A stretch of DNA of 64,000 bases from Polytrichum commune (lineage: Eukaryota > Streptophyta > Polytrichopsida > Polytrichales > Polytrichaceae), in contig OX485804.1 of the NCBI GenBank assembly GCA_950295325.1, positions 40,982,001-41,046,000 on the forward strand, given 5' to 3'. The notes beneath the pieces were generated by a model. It made no database searches. It worked only from the letters and a program-made list of their open reading frames with translations, and was not told where the DNA came from. A program made the position numbers and the translations under genes. Positions 48,891-60,131 of this stretch are shown here, piece after piece. How positions within the stretch are numbered: the first letter of the stretch is position 1; the number at the start of each line of letters is the position of its first letter.

Positions 48891-50512
48891 TTAGAAGATG
48901 TCTGACAGAGTGGGCAGCTTGATGACTCCCTTCTTGTGCAAGGGAAGGGTGAAGGAGTGGATGATGGGCAGGTTGAATTTCACCCCCACATCGAAGTCGT
49001 AGTCGATGTCCCAGTCGGCTCCGATGTCGCGCATCAGGTTGACCAAGAAGCTGTAGGACACTTCTGACCCTACTTCGATCTTGCTGGTCGCATTTGCCAA
49101 CACCGATCCTGTGTCCTCCACTTTGCCAGAAGTGATCTCCCTGCATTATCACACATCCAACCGCATCAATCAGTCACCAGTTGATGCGATGAGGAAACAA
49201 TGATCGAGAAGAACCGACCACTAGTTACAGATCCAACTGTTGCAGTTGAAGACTTCAGGACAATGACTCATCATTTTTAGAGGAATTTAGAGAATATACC
49301 TCACATTAATAAAGAAAAACCGAAAGATGTCGACATGTAACTGGTTGGCTTAGAAACACTAAGATCTCAACCGATTATGGCCAAAAACCTCCTCAAACAT
49401 TGGGAGGAAACATTTTAATATAATGTGAACTGACTTGATGCTTGTTGGATCCCCTAACTTGATTTATTAGCACTAATTAAGCTTAATTAGTCCCCCTCTC
49501 CCATGCCAACATGGAAACATGGGAAAAAGTAAACATGGGATCTACGTCATGGCAATTTATTGAAGAAACCCCTGCCCACATGGCGTAGTAAGTGCAAACC
49601 TATGATGATTGCGCTAATGCAAAGAAGTTAGAAGCCTTACTCTTGAAGAAGTTTGCTCTCTCATACGACGGACTACATAACGGACGAGAGGAGAGTGGAT
49701 GCCGAGCTGCCAGACATTGATCTACTCTTACCTGTTATGGATGTAATGTCCTTGTGCGTGGATGGGGTTTAAGTGCAAGAGAGCTGTTGGAAGTGCCCTC
49801 CAACTGAATGAGCGACCAGTGGACAAGGAACACACAACCGTCTTCCATTTCTCAACCATCTAAGTAAGTGTTACAGAAATTAATTTAGCTACTTCCCAAG
49901 GGAGTTAATTCTTTCCACTCGTCACAGGCGAAGTTCAACCCACACACCCATTCAAGCAGGCGATTCCTACGCATAATTCTATGGTTAAATGATCCAACAA
50001 CCCATAGGAGACTGTTTCTTTCGGATTCAATTTTCAGTGCCCCCAATTGAAAATAGCCCATGGGAGAAACGTAGAGGGCGACATTGCATACCGTCTTCAT
50101 ATTGCATTCTGAACAGGGTTATGGGCTGGTGGATGTGGGTCTGTCGAGCTTCCTTTTCTAGAGGAAGGGTCTAGTTAAAGAGCCTCTCATCTCTCGTCAG
50201 TTGCGGATGAAGCCCGGGATGCGATTGTAAGTGATTCTATGCAAATTTGCTCAAAAAAAAAAAGGAAAGAAAAAAAAAGAGGGAAGCAAACAGACGGCTA
50301 ACTCACCGGTCGCCACACCGAAGACGGTACGTGATCTCGAGGATGGGCAAGTCGTGGTCGTAGGGGTTGTGGATCAACACATCGCTCTTGAGGTTAACCG
50401 CGGAGCGGGTAACGTTCTTGATGTCCACATCCGACAAGTCGGCCGTCGGCTTCTCCATCTTGGCGATCTTGTCCGCAATCACATCCTTCGCCTTATCCAT
50501 CAACCCCGCCAT
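48891..50512 (-). CDS. LEA14: LEA14-type desiccation protectant (LEA_2/WHy domain)
   Basis: LEA14 proteins are small folded late-embryogenesis-abundant proteins induced by drying, salt or cold. Exon 1 is 50512-50307 and exon 2 is 49140-48891. The intron is GT-AG and splits an arginine codon. The product is 151 residues, the usual family length. It starts MAGLMDKAKDVIADKIAKME, an amphipathic N-terminus without signal peptide, so cytosolic. The WHy beta-sandwich domain spans about residues 28-130, with VDIKNVTRSAVNLKSDVLI, HNPYDHDLPI (family NPY motif) and IGADWDIDYDFDVGVKFNLP. It ends KKGVIKLPTLSDIF, the conserved LEA14 tail. The 1.17-kb intron carries an inverted copy of dispersed repeat B. 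Nothing appears broken. Confidence 0.96.
49276..49385 (-). repeat. Dispersed repeat family B fragment in LEA14 intron
   Basis: On the minus strand this reads GCCATAATCGGTTGAGATC, TTAGTGTTTCTAAGCCAACC and ACATCTTTCGGTTTTTCTTT, matching 52903-53000 closely. It is in the same transcriptional sense as LEA14 and is spliced out with the intron. Confidence 0.6.
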
Positions 50513-50818
50513 AGCTACTCCTGCTGTATGATCTGGCCTAACCCCTCAACAAACAATCCGGGAACAAACCAATCAACCCCTCTCCACAACAGTAGTTCAC
50601 AACTGCCAAGTTAAGCTCTCCGAGAAGTGAGTTCCACTCAATTGCAACTTGACGAAAGGTTACAACAGCAGCTGCAAACCTGTGATGATCGACTCGGAAT
50701 CGGCGTGAAGAGGAGCAACACTACAAGCAAAGCAAGCTCTGTATGAATGTAGCAGGAATGTGAGATAACTTGAGAGAGAATAACTTGACTCGATTGAGGA
50801 ATGTGGTGTGCGGAGAGG

Positions 50819-50871
50819 TGTATATAAGGTTGATGGTTGGGGCACGCAGGCGCGCGTCGGGTGGCGACACG
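50819..50871 (-). promoter_or_regulatory. LEA14 promoter: TATA box with DRE-like and ABRE-like cores
   Basis: On the minus strand, ACCTTATATACACC (TATA box at about 50821-50827) lies about 310 bp before the start codon. Just upstream are CCGAC (50856-50860), the core of dehydration-responsive DRE/CRT sites, and CGTGTC (50866-50871), an ABRE-like sequence. These match stress induction of the family, but the short motifs can occur by chance. Confidence 0.45.
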
Positions 50872-51083
50872 GGCCGCTGCCACATAATTAAATTGCATGT
50901 CGTCCTGTGACGGCCACCATAGAATTGCAATGCAATGAAGTTACAAGAATACCAATTAAGGTGACGGGCGATGAATCTCGAGTCTCGAGTCCTTGTCTTT
51001 CTCTTCTCCACTCGGCATGCAACACTAATCTTGCACTGGTGGTTCCTTATCCATGTCTTCATCTGTAGAATGTGAAGGATGTA

Positions 51084-51832
51084 CTGTTCTCCCTCTTTAG
51101 TATGACACGTTTGGGAAACACAAACAAAAGTCGTATTACCGAGGTGTTGTCTTCTCATTAATATGACAAATGGCGTAAAGTTGTTGTATTATTGAGGGAA
51201 TACGAAAGCATAAGTAATATGAGCTTAAAATACATATACCGCGAGTTTAAGCAATATAAATGGTATGAAATAACAACTTATAACTCCAAACAGATACAAA
51301 AATTCTCAAGAATTCTTGAAATAGGAGTCCAAAGAACATTGGCGAGTTAGCGATTGTTACTTTATCTAAATTCCTTACTAATTTTTGAAAAGCAATAATT
51401 TCATTAACACCAAAATATGAAGAGTTCTCTAATAAGAAACTAGACAACAATGATTCATGATGTTTAGCATCACTAAGCTATATTATAGGTGGAGCAACAT
51501 CATCCACATTTACCATAACATGGTTAAGCGTTAGGCCACTCTAACCCTAACCATGTCCATTCTACACTAGTAACCATGTCTCATTAAGTTCCCAACGATA
51601 AGTGAAGTTCTCAAGTAGTTCCCAAGTGAAAATGGATGTATTTTAGATGTACATAGCATAGATGAAAGGAATTTTAGCATTAACTACCTCTTTAATATGA
51701 CAATACGGAGATTCTAAATGTTGCATTATCAAATGTCATAGTCATATTAAAGAGGGAGTTTTGAACTAAAAAATTGGGTCATGCAAAATTGTGTCATAAT
51801 ATCGAGGGTGTTGTATTAACAAGGTTAGACTG
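51084..51832. mobile_element. Pogo/Tc1-mariner-like MITE upstream of LEA14
   Basis: The right end, read inward, is CAGTCTAACCTTGTTAATAC next to TA (51833-51834). The left end is CTGTTCTCCCTCTTTAGTAT next to TA (51082-51083). Motifs of the type CCTCTTTAATATGAC and GTCATATTAAAGAGG recur in both orientations inside. CAGT..AACCTC ends with a TA duplication resemble plant pogo-like elements such as Lemi1. The left terminus is the less certain one. No transposase ORF is visible. Confidence 0.5.
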
Positions 51833-51837
51833 TAATA

Positions 51838-52030
51838 TTCATTTCCAAGTCCAACCGGTTACATCTTTCAGTTGATCTTCATTCATTTGAGGTAAATTCT
51901 CTAAATTCCTCTCAAATATTTAGTTATTTTTCCTGAAGACTTGAATTTCAACCAGTTGTTTCTCAAACTTAACCAGTTCATCCATAAACATCATATTTAG
52001 TGTCACCACTTCCAACTGTCTTGCTCAAAA
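51838..52030 (+). repeat. Dispersed repeat family B, copy 2
   Basis: CCAACCGGTTACATCTTTCA, CTCTAAATTCCTCTC, TGAAGACTTGAATTTCAACC and CTCAAACTTAACCAGTTCAT follow in the same order as 5140-5345. It starts directly after the pogo-like element. Confidence 0.55.
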
Positions 52031-52276
52031 CTAATTGTAAACCGCAGTGTATTGTCACCAACACTACATGTTAACCCAACATTATTTGTCATTCCTTGTA
52101 AATTTTTTGGGGGATTATAGACTTATATTGTTGCAATTACTATCACTTACCAAGTGATTTTTCATCCAAAATTGAATCATCCATGACAATATTTGTTCAC
52201 TTGTTCATAAGAAATGTCATCCAGAAAGTTATCGTAGTGTCACAAAATACCAATATGACACTACATATTGTATTTA

Positions 52277-52701
52277 GGGTGAGTTTCCATGTAGGCCACT
52301 CGCCCACTAGATTCTAGTGTGAACAAGGACAAATCCGCCCAAATGCAGAGAGAATTTGATGGGGCAAGGTTTGTATGTGCCAACCAGCTACTCTCATCTT
52401 CTCAAATCTAGGCCCACATGCTAACCTCCTCCTCCCGCCTACCAAGGACGGACTTCCAGACCAACATTAGTTCGTTTGAGTCTCCAACCAATCTTAATCC
52501 TCTAGTAACTGACACTTGTAGATTAAATATCTTTTAGCAAACGCATGAAAACTCTAGCAGCCCGTGTCCACGACCCTCAACATTCTAATGGACCACAAAA
52601 ATGTAATTGGATGGTGGCTTGTGCTCAACTGCATGCGAACACCTCCAACCCAACTATTATCTAGAATCCAGTGGGCGAGCAACCTATATGGAAACGCACC
52701 C
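52277..52701. mobile_element. Tourist-like MITE, most complete copy of its family
   Basis: The 425-bp element starts GGGTGAGTTTCCATGTAGG and ends CCTATATGGAAACGCACCC. Inverted similarity extends about 45 bp through CGCCCACTAGATTCTAG. TTA flanks both sides (52274-52276 and 52702-52704). Copies at 40763, 41132 and 41454 lie in a PDH intron. No transposase ORF, so non-autonomous PIF/Harbinger. Confidence 0.8.
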
Positions 52702-52897
52702 TTAGTGTAGCGGTCGGTTCTCCCCATTCATTGAGTAGAGTAGTAATTTCTTTCATTGGATCCATTTTAAGTAAGGCAAGGTACATTGTGTGCACTTAAA
52801 GGTACAATTCGAGGTACATCACATGTGGCAGCCTTGGAGACGTTTGCTTGGTACCCTGGCATGAAAGTGCTTGAAGATGTTTTGTGCAGCAGGGAGA

Positions 52898-53640
52898 TTT
52901 TTGGGCATAATCGGTCGAGGATCGAGACCCTAGTGTTTCTCAACACCAACTGGTTGCATGTTGATATCTTTCGGTTTTTCGTTTATTAGTGAGGAACATT
53001 CTGTAAATTACCCTAGTTGGTTAGAACAGCGGGATCATAATTCGCACACGGGGGGTTCGGATCCTTCTTCCCATAGGAATTTATTAACCTATGGCATAAT
53101 GGGAGGCAAAGTGTAGCATAGCACTCTGTAATGTTTTAACATTTGCATTGGATACTAAATGCTATTGAACAATCACAAACCAAACCAAACCAAATCCAAA
53201 AAAAAAAAAAAAAAAAAAAAAAACAACAACAACAACAAACACATCTGAACAGTGTAAGAAACCTCATAAGAGATCATGAGTAGAGGAAGTACTCGTTCTG
53301 GCCTTATGGACTTTGTTGCCGCAGGCTGCACTTGTGGCTCGTTTATGTCTCACTTTTCTCTTACATTTACGATAATTCATGACGCTTTCAACCCCTTCTG
53401 CTAGCAATTCTAGTGAAAGAAATATTTTTGAGCCTGCACAAATACATCGCTAGTTTGACGCAAAGACCCAAACTAAGAAAACGCAAAGCTTTCTTCAGAC
53501 GTTTCTACATCATAATTCGCCCTAAAAACAAAATAAAACGGATCAGTAACCTTTTTGAAGTCTTGAATCTGAACCGGTTTTTTTCTCAAACTCAACCGGG
53601 GTTCATCTGTAACTAACAGTCGGTTCTCCCCGTTCATTGT
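52898..53640 (+). repeat. Dispersed repeat family B, copy 3, split by an insertion
   Basis: The first part (52898-53008) carries TTTTTGGGCATAATCGGTC and CTGGTTGCATGTTGATATC, ending near CTGTAAATTA. The second part (about 53540-53640) resumes with GAAGTCTTGAATCTGAACCG and CTCAAACTCAACCGGGG. In uninterrupted copies these parts are adjacent, so about 530 bp entered between them, including the SINE candidate. Confidence 0.5.
53010..53240 (+). mobile_element. tRNA-derived SINE candidate with poly(A) tail
   Basis: The head contains TAGTTGGTTAGAACAGC, like a tRNA D-arm/A box, and GGTTCGGATCC (53054-53064), one mismatch from the B-box consensus GGTTCGANNCC. Between them GCGGGATCATAATTCGC folds as an anticodon arm with a 7-base loop and anticodon CAT. 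The acceptor stem does not pair, so it is not a functional tRNA gene. About 135 bp later a 26-base A run (53198-53223) followed by CAA repeats gives a retroposon tail. A target duplication was not identified. Confidence 0.5.
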
Positions 53641-54443
53641 TCTCTAGAGAAACTCGTAGGTTTGTGATATTGATGAGCTTTGGTTTAGGCCGTGTAATGG
53701 AAGGCCCAAGGCCCCAGTCACTGCACAAACAGGCAAGCTTGGGCCTGCAAGTTGCAACATCATTCACCCAGTGCTCATCTCAGCTCTCGCTGACGTGTCA
53801 TGTCTTCATTGGACACGAGCACAACAAATGTAGAACATATCAAGCAGTCATTGAGACTTCATGAGCTTTACATTTTATATCCTACACGTGTCCTCCTGTT
53901 GTGGGTTGTAAGAAGGTGTCCTCGTATTACCTATTGAGTTGCGGGAGGTACCACAAAGGCGTCTTGCTACAACGCATAGCAAGGTGCCATGTGTACATAT
54001 CTAGTATGTAATGCCATTCGTCAAGGGGCTCATTGAGCATACAATGAAATCGAAGACTGAAGTTGATGCATGATGGAGTTCGAATCAAGGGCTATGGATT
54101 GTGTAGATTGGCGTAATACTATTGAGGAGCTTGAGTATCATATTTCAAAGTAGTATGTTTCTGCACAATTGCATTACACGTGTATGGTATTTATTGTGAC
54201 CTACGTAATAGTGCCACTTACCGTATTATGAACCTTATGATAAGTTATACTAATGGCCAACAACTTGATCGTTAGTGTAACCTCGTGACACTTGGCGATA
54301 GTGTGCTTACTAATATCTTGGCATGAGTATATTTCATAAGATCTTCCTCTTCCTTACTAAATTATAAACACATGACACTTGACATTACTAGCATGCTTAA
54401 TATTATCTTCCTCTACACATGACAATATATGTCCATTAACTTA
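53641..54443. other. Intergenic, no gene seen
   Basis: AT-rich sequence with chance ORFs and no element ends that I can define. Confidence 0.35.
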
Positions 54444-54946
54444 GGGCCACTTCACACACGAGACTGAGAGCCCGTGACGATTACACTTCAAGCGCTCTTA
54501 TTGGTGGAAAAGGCAGAGCCGGTCCAAGTTCGCTCCGCACTACGCTTGAGGGACCAACGGAGTATGTGAATGCAAGATGGATGCAAAGTCTATATGGATT
54601 CCTACATAGCATCAAATGGATCATGTTTCATGGTCACTTGGACTATTTTCAAAAACCACCTCTTGGAGGTAACCCTAACACAAAACCAGAAGACCATGGC
54701 ACTTTGAACGCTCACAATCGTTGATTTATTCTATTTTATCATGTGTGAGGACTCACATGGATAGAAATTCATTGCAATAGCATTTGGTTGAGAGCCCAGT
54801 CACATATGACTTCACACTACACTTAAGGATCCGTGACCACACTACATGATTTTGGAGGTGTCTTGGGACGGCCTTTGGACACTCACTTTCTTTTGGGCTC
54901 TCGCAATTTCATGGTCACGGCCCTTGGCTCGTGTGTGAAGTGGCCC
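54444..54946. mobile_element. Tourist/PIF-Harbinger-like MITE, copy 2
   Basis: This 503-bp element starts GGGCCACTTCACACACGAG and ends CTCGTGTGTGAAGTGGCCC, a perfect 19-bp inverted repeat. TTA flanks both sides (54441-54443 and 54947-54949). It is highly similar along its length to 5663-6150, including TTGGTGGAAAAG and GCTTGAGGGACCAACGGAGT. It has a small extra segment near 54590 (TATGGATTCC). Confidence 0.85.
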
Positions 54947-56339
54947 TTACTAGGCGTGAGTTTATAGGTAGTCATGCCATAGCAGGGCCATCAATTCCAA
55001 GTGACAACGTTCCTCCACATGGCATCGGGAAAGGACACGTCATCGGAAACGCTTTGGCTGACCACTACACCAAATATGATATCATATTTATCATATTTAG
55101 TGCACATAATTACAGTGGGTTCTTTACATCGTGTAGCATATTTTAACCATGTCTAAGTTCATGTTAGGGTCGTCAAGTTATAAGGGCCTTTTTGCGTCAT
55201 AGCTCAAGTACACTTTCCTCTGCTTACAAAAAGCTGGAGACAATGGGAAATTTATGTTTGTATGGCCTCATTCTGTGGGCTTGGTGGACAAGTGTCATCG
55301 TGTTTGCATTGGCTGCCATGTGTATCGCTGAATCAGATAAAGCGGTGCGCCCCTTGCTCAACGAATAAGGAGATGACAAGTAGGCAAGAATCTTTCTCAC
55401 ACCTACCACAAAGAGGAAGCAAGTGAGAAAAGGTTTAAGGTAAGGTAGAGGGTGCTTAAGTTAAACCAACACTTTAAGCTATTGCACATACATATGGCTA
55501 CATGGTTGAAATAAAAATTATTCATGTTAGCCTTTGTTCTAAACATAGGTACAAAGAAAGAAGGAAAGAAAGAAAATTTTTAGCCTCAATTAGATGTTTG
55601 ATGAAAATTCAAAGTCAAAACGACTAGCTTCCTTAAACCAATATACGGGCCTTGTGTATGACGACCTTGGATATGATGAGGACCCCCACCTTCATTGCCT
55701 AGAACCAACACAACATAGTTGGGTACTAGACCCAAGCTAGATCAAAGACCAAATAGTAACGGTGCGTAAAGCCACATGGCCACCTCCATGATCCCACCTA
55801 GTTTGCTTGCAAAACCATCACCTTGCATCCAGGGTACCAACCCCCTTTGTGCTTTGTGGGCATGTTTCCGTGACTTTGTGAATAGAATGATTATAACCCC
55901 CCCCCCCTTCCCTTGTAGTGTATAGAATGACTAGAATAGGCATTGACAAGCAACCCTAAACCCACCTTGAACCAACCCCATATAGAGTGGAGCCCGTTAC
56001 CTACCCTACATGGAGGTAGTGGAGGTCGCTATGAGGTGGCGCCACTAATGGCACCTAAAAGCATCACACTGTGGGCCCATACACTCCTACACCATGGGGA
56101 ATGGCTCAAGGTAGTAGAGTGTTGGTGATTGGGAGGCGTTTATAAGTGTTGGTTTTGGGTGGGGTGGTGGGGTGGTGGCTTTAGGACCCTCTACCTTATA
56201 TCATACCCACACTAGGGGCACGCGCTGCTCTTTGGCAGTAGGAGGAGTCTCTCTTGATAGGGAAAGTTCATCTCTCACTGGACGTAATATATTGTAGTTT
56301 TTCCAGCGCATACAAGACAAGAACTCCTATCAAGTGAAG

Positions 56340-56500
56340 ATTCTTGTGCACAACAAATGATTAAATAGGTCTCTTTAATTTATGTTGATTGTTGAACCTA
56401 GAATGGTTATCATGTTATGAACATGTAATTCATTTTCAATTGAACAAATATCTATTTTATATTCATTCTTGGATCTACACCAAACTGCATACCACTTAAA
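56340..56500 (+). repeat. Dispersed repeat family A, copy 4 (partial)
   Basis: Contains TAAATAGGTCTCTTTAATTT, ATGTTGATTGTTGAACCTAG, AATGGTTATCATGTTATGAA and CACCAAACTGCATACCACTT. The last phrase is shared only with the inverted copy at 59520-59810, so these two copies extend further at that end. Confidence 0.5.
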
Positions 56501-56887
56501 TATGAGTGCTCTAATAATAAAAAGTAAATGAATGAGGATTCACTGTACCTTAATTAGTGTGTAGTTTCACACGAGTAACCGAGTTGCCTGTGTGAACAAA
56601 ATGGATGACGTATGCATAAATATGAAGGTTTAGGCCACACCTGAGCTTACCATCTACACTCAAGTCTGATTGGACACATCTTTGCCTATAGCTAATTTCC
56701 ATGTCATCTTTTAGGATTTTCCAACCACTCACATGATGGCATGTGGCACTTTCTGGTTGAAAATACTATTATTATTTTTGGGTTTAATCTGACTAGCACA
56801 TAGGGTAGATCCCACCCATCTTTGTAAGGAAATAATGACCAGTTTAGGATACCAATGAATAAACAAGTAAATGATTTAATGGAGCTT

Positions 56888-57050
56888 CATAACATTATTC
56901 AGATCCATAGCAATCTTATGTGGGACTGACAATATTCCACGTAATATGGGGATATATCACATATAGTCTGAATGTGGGGAATATATGAGAATATTACATG
57001 AAATACTGTAAGTCCCACAAAACACTGCTATGGATCTGAATAATGTTATG
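56888..57050. mobile_element. Short MITE with CATAACATTATTCAGATCC ends
   Basis: A perfect 25-bp terminal inverted repeat lies at 56888-56912 and 57026-57050 (starting CATAACATTATTCAGATCC). Imperfect pairing continues to GTGGGACT and AGTCCCAC, giving about 40 bp per arm in only 163 bp. The terminal 14 bases equal those at 4426-4841. No clear target duplication was read. Confidence 0.75.
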
Positions 57051-58583
57051 TTAAGAATAATTATTGAGCTTTAGTACCATATTTTGAAGTAGTGTGTTTC
57101 ATGCTCTTGTGGTTGTTGGTGGCCATCGTCACTCATCAATCATGTTAATTTTGAGCTATGGATTAGTTTTTCAAATGATTTTCACTACCTCTTTGTATGA
57201 TGTGTACCATTTTGGACAACTCTTTGAGCTTCATGTAAAGTCATTATATTGCTACAATGAATATTCCTCTAATTAGTGTGTGTAGAAAATTGGTGTAGGA
57301 GTAATCAATGTGGGCCGCTTTAGAAAGAAATATGAGTTCGATGTTTCCATTGGCATGAATTATGGTGTTGCTTCATTTTTCAAGTTGGTCTAAATTTACA
57401 GTATATGTAATCCTGAAATGGGCATTACAAGGATTAGAGGGACCCCGATGATTACTACCTCTTTATGAAGGTGAACATCTTGAATAGTCGCATACAAGCC
57501 GACCGGCACCCACATCTATGAAAAAAATAGTCACCTTACATTAAAAAATAGAATAGAATAAAATACCCATCCACATCACTCTCCCTGGGAAACAATGAAT
57601 GTGGCCCACACTAATTTCAAACTAAATATTTGTCGTAGGTTGACATTAAATGTGGCTCACACTAGTTCTCATTATGCGAATTAGTGGTGGCTCTAGAGAA
57701 TTATTGTGGTGCACACTTATAGGACTATGTGTGTATTTTTCCATTGAGCCTTAAAAATATTGTCATAAAGCTCAAATTTGATTGCAAAAATGTGACTGAG
57801 TTGTCAAGATGAATCAATCACAAACCCAAAAAGCTTTGTGTAAACATAGAATAAAAGTTTAAAAATGAGAATATATAATAATTCAATTTGAACTCAAATT
57901 GAACTCAAATTGAGATATAAATTAAAATCTAAGATTGAGAAAATCCTCAACTCCCCTTGCCAAACCCTCGTGTTGGGTCTTGGCCTTGCCATTGCATGTG
58001 TTGTTGTTATCTAACATGATGGGGGTGCAATCATGTGGCATTCAATTGGCAACCCCTACTAAGTAGGTGTTGCAAGTGCTTTGTATCATTAAATGATTTG
58101 TACGGGAAAATGCATATGATTCTATAAAATGAAACATGGCCCAAAAAAGTTTAAAAAATGGTGTAAACACACCAAAATAACTAGCTGATTATGAGCATTT
58201 TTATAGCTACTATGATTATGATTAAATACTGACTTTTTGTAAGCAAACCAAAGAGGATTCTATACTACCCAAGATTACATTCTTTGAATGCCATTGCCAA
58301 AGCTATTTGGTTCCTTTTAATACTAGTAGAGAACCTAATACCACCACAAATTATGTTGTTAAGGTAATGGGCATTCTCAAATCAATATAAGTTTCTTGGA
58401 GTGGGAGGAGTCAAGGCTTTTGTGCGATTCTTTAAATTGGTCCAAGCAATTTCTTATATAATGGGCTTGTCTACATGGCTGCAACTTCAATTCAAACTTG
58501 TTGATCACCTTGTACTTAATTGCAAATCATGGTAGACATGGGTTAGTTGGAGAAAATAACCATGAAAGATCCATATGTTTTAA

Positions 58584-58857
58584 GGGCGCTTTACACTAGA
58601 GCTTGAGGGCCTAAGGGACAAGGCACTGTGACACTTCAAAATCTCACAACCCTTGAACCATTGTAGGTTATTATGTAGAAGGGATGAATAGGGTGGTAAT
58701 CAAATAAAATTTAGATCACATACATCTTTAGAATACACTTAAAGGCATATGACCTTAAAAACCTATTTCAAATTTCCAAGGTACATGCCTTTGAATGAGT
58801 TTCAAAGGCCCAAACGATCTCATGGTCACATATCTTGACCATGGTGTAAAGTGGTCT
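58584..58857. mobile_element. Tourist-like MITE, diverged copy
   Basis: The left end GGGCGCTTTACACTAGAGC and right end GTGTAAAGTGGTC form a degraded inverted pair next to TTAA or TAA sequence. Internal phrases such as CTTGAGGGCCTAAGGGACAA and TCATGGTCACA relate it to 5663-6150 and to 27578-27890. It is shorter and older than the 5.6 and 54.4 kb copies. Confidence 0.55.
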
Positions 58858-60131
58858 TTAAGGTAGGCAAAGCTATAACCAACACCCAAGCCACCCAAAA
58901 CCATCAACACCCCACCTGAACATAGCAAAATAAGTACAAATTGATTATGAGAATGTCTTGTGCTTAAACATCAAGCTCTCATGGTGGTTTTGGTCATGTA
59001 TTGATAATCAACTTTGAGCCCCAATAGGTATATATGTTTATTGATATTTTTTACTATCATTTAAGGCATGTGGACCTTATTTGATTATTTTTCTTAATCA
59101 AACACATACGAGTTTAAACACATATTTAAAATTACTTACGGGTTTTTGGGCCAAATTGGGAAATGTAGAAGGAAATGCAAAATTTCCCATGTAGGAAGAT
59201 AGTAATCAAGATAAGTGCAAATTGTTTGGTGATTTTATTCCTTAAATTGAAATTATTGTGAATTTTTGAAGCCAAAAATTGGCCCGAACATATTACCAAT
59301 GTCTAAAGTCTATCATATCCGCTCATTTTGAGACTAATTTCTCCTCACTTTAGCACTCAAAACCAAGGACTTGTGTCATGACACTATCGATTCGAGTATG
59401 ATCAAAATATAGTTGAAACTTGATCGAAATTCAATCCCAACCTGATTGAAACTTTGGTACCCTATAGATTCCCAATGGGGAATTGATTGGGAATAGGCGG
59501 TTTTATTATATTTGAGTTGTATGCAGTTTGGTGTGGGCTAATATAAGAAAAACACGTGTTTAAGAGAGATTGAATTACATGCTGAAAATATGATAACCTT
59601 TTCTAAACTCAACAATCAACGTAATTGGGGAGACCTATATGACCATTTAACAAGCATAAAGAGGATCTTCACTTTGATAATGAATAAGCTATTCATCAAA
59701 GCTCCAAACACCACGAGGAAATTGTTTATGGCCTTGATTTGGATTTGCTAACCATCGTGTACTAATCGCATGTTTTGTGGGGAAAAAGCAACCATTTAAG
59801 ACCCATCTAGCTTAGTCATATTTCACTGAGGTGGGAATCTCCAGGCTGAGAGGCTGCCACAAGGGGCCTTTCTGTTCTTGTGGGTTTAGGGGTTTACGGT
59901 TTAACAAGCTTTACCCAAAAGAACAGACAGAAAAGGTGCTTGATTTGTCCTCCACACACTCTCCGAACGCACGCCTGCATCGAACGAGTAATTAATTGGA
60001 TAAACTCGCCAATGCTGATGATTGATCATGCTGTTGCAAAATTGGTGTATGTATCTCATCTCATCTCATCACAATCCCACCACCCACGCAAAACATTCCA
60101 ATTGTGAGCGGATTGGTTGGTTTGAGTTCCC
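58858..60131. other. 5' flank of the MBL-fold gene with a repeat A copy
   Basis: An inverted copy of dispersed repeat A occupies about 59520-59810 (CAACAATCAACGTAATTGGG, AAATCCAAATC-type phrase, TAATCGCATGTTTTGTGGGG). From 59850 the DNA is more GC-rich and presumably includes the promoter and 5' UTR; a telomere-like GTTTAGGGGTTTACGGTTT lies at about 59884-59902. The 3' part has TCATCTCATCTCATC repeats at 60055-60069. Confidence 0.4.

Larger units (their letters stand above)
54950..58580. other. Intergenic, repeat-containing, no gene seen
   Basis: Includes a fragment of dispersed repeat A at 56340-56500, an element at 56888-57050, a fragment at 57355-57500 that resembles 40470-40620 (ATGGTGTTGCTTCA, TTGGTCTAA, GGGCATTACAAGGATTA) and a C run at 55901-55910. 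ORFs are short and unconvincing. Confidence 0.4.

Noticed and set aside
53010-53082. A functional tRNA-Met or tRNA-Ile (CAT) gene
   Set aside because: The anticodon arm folds, but the D stem and acceptor stem do not pair, so it is a tRNA-derived sequence at best.
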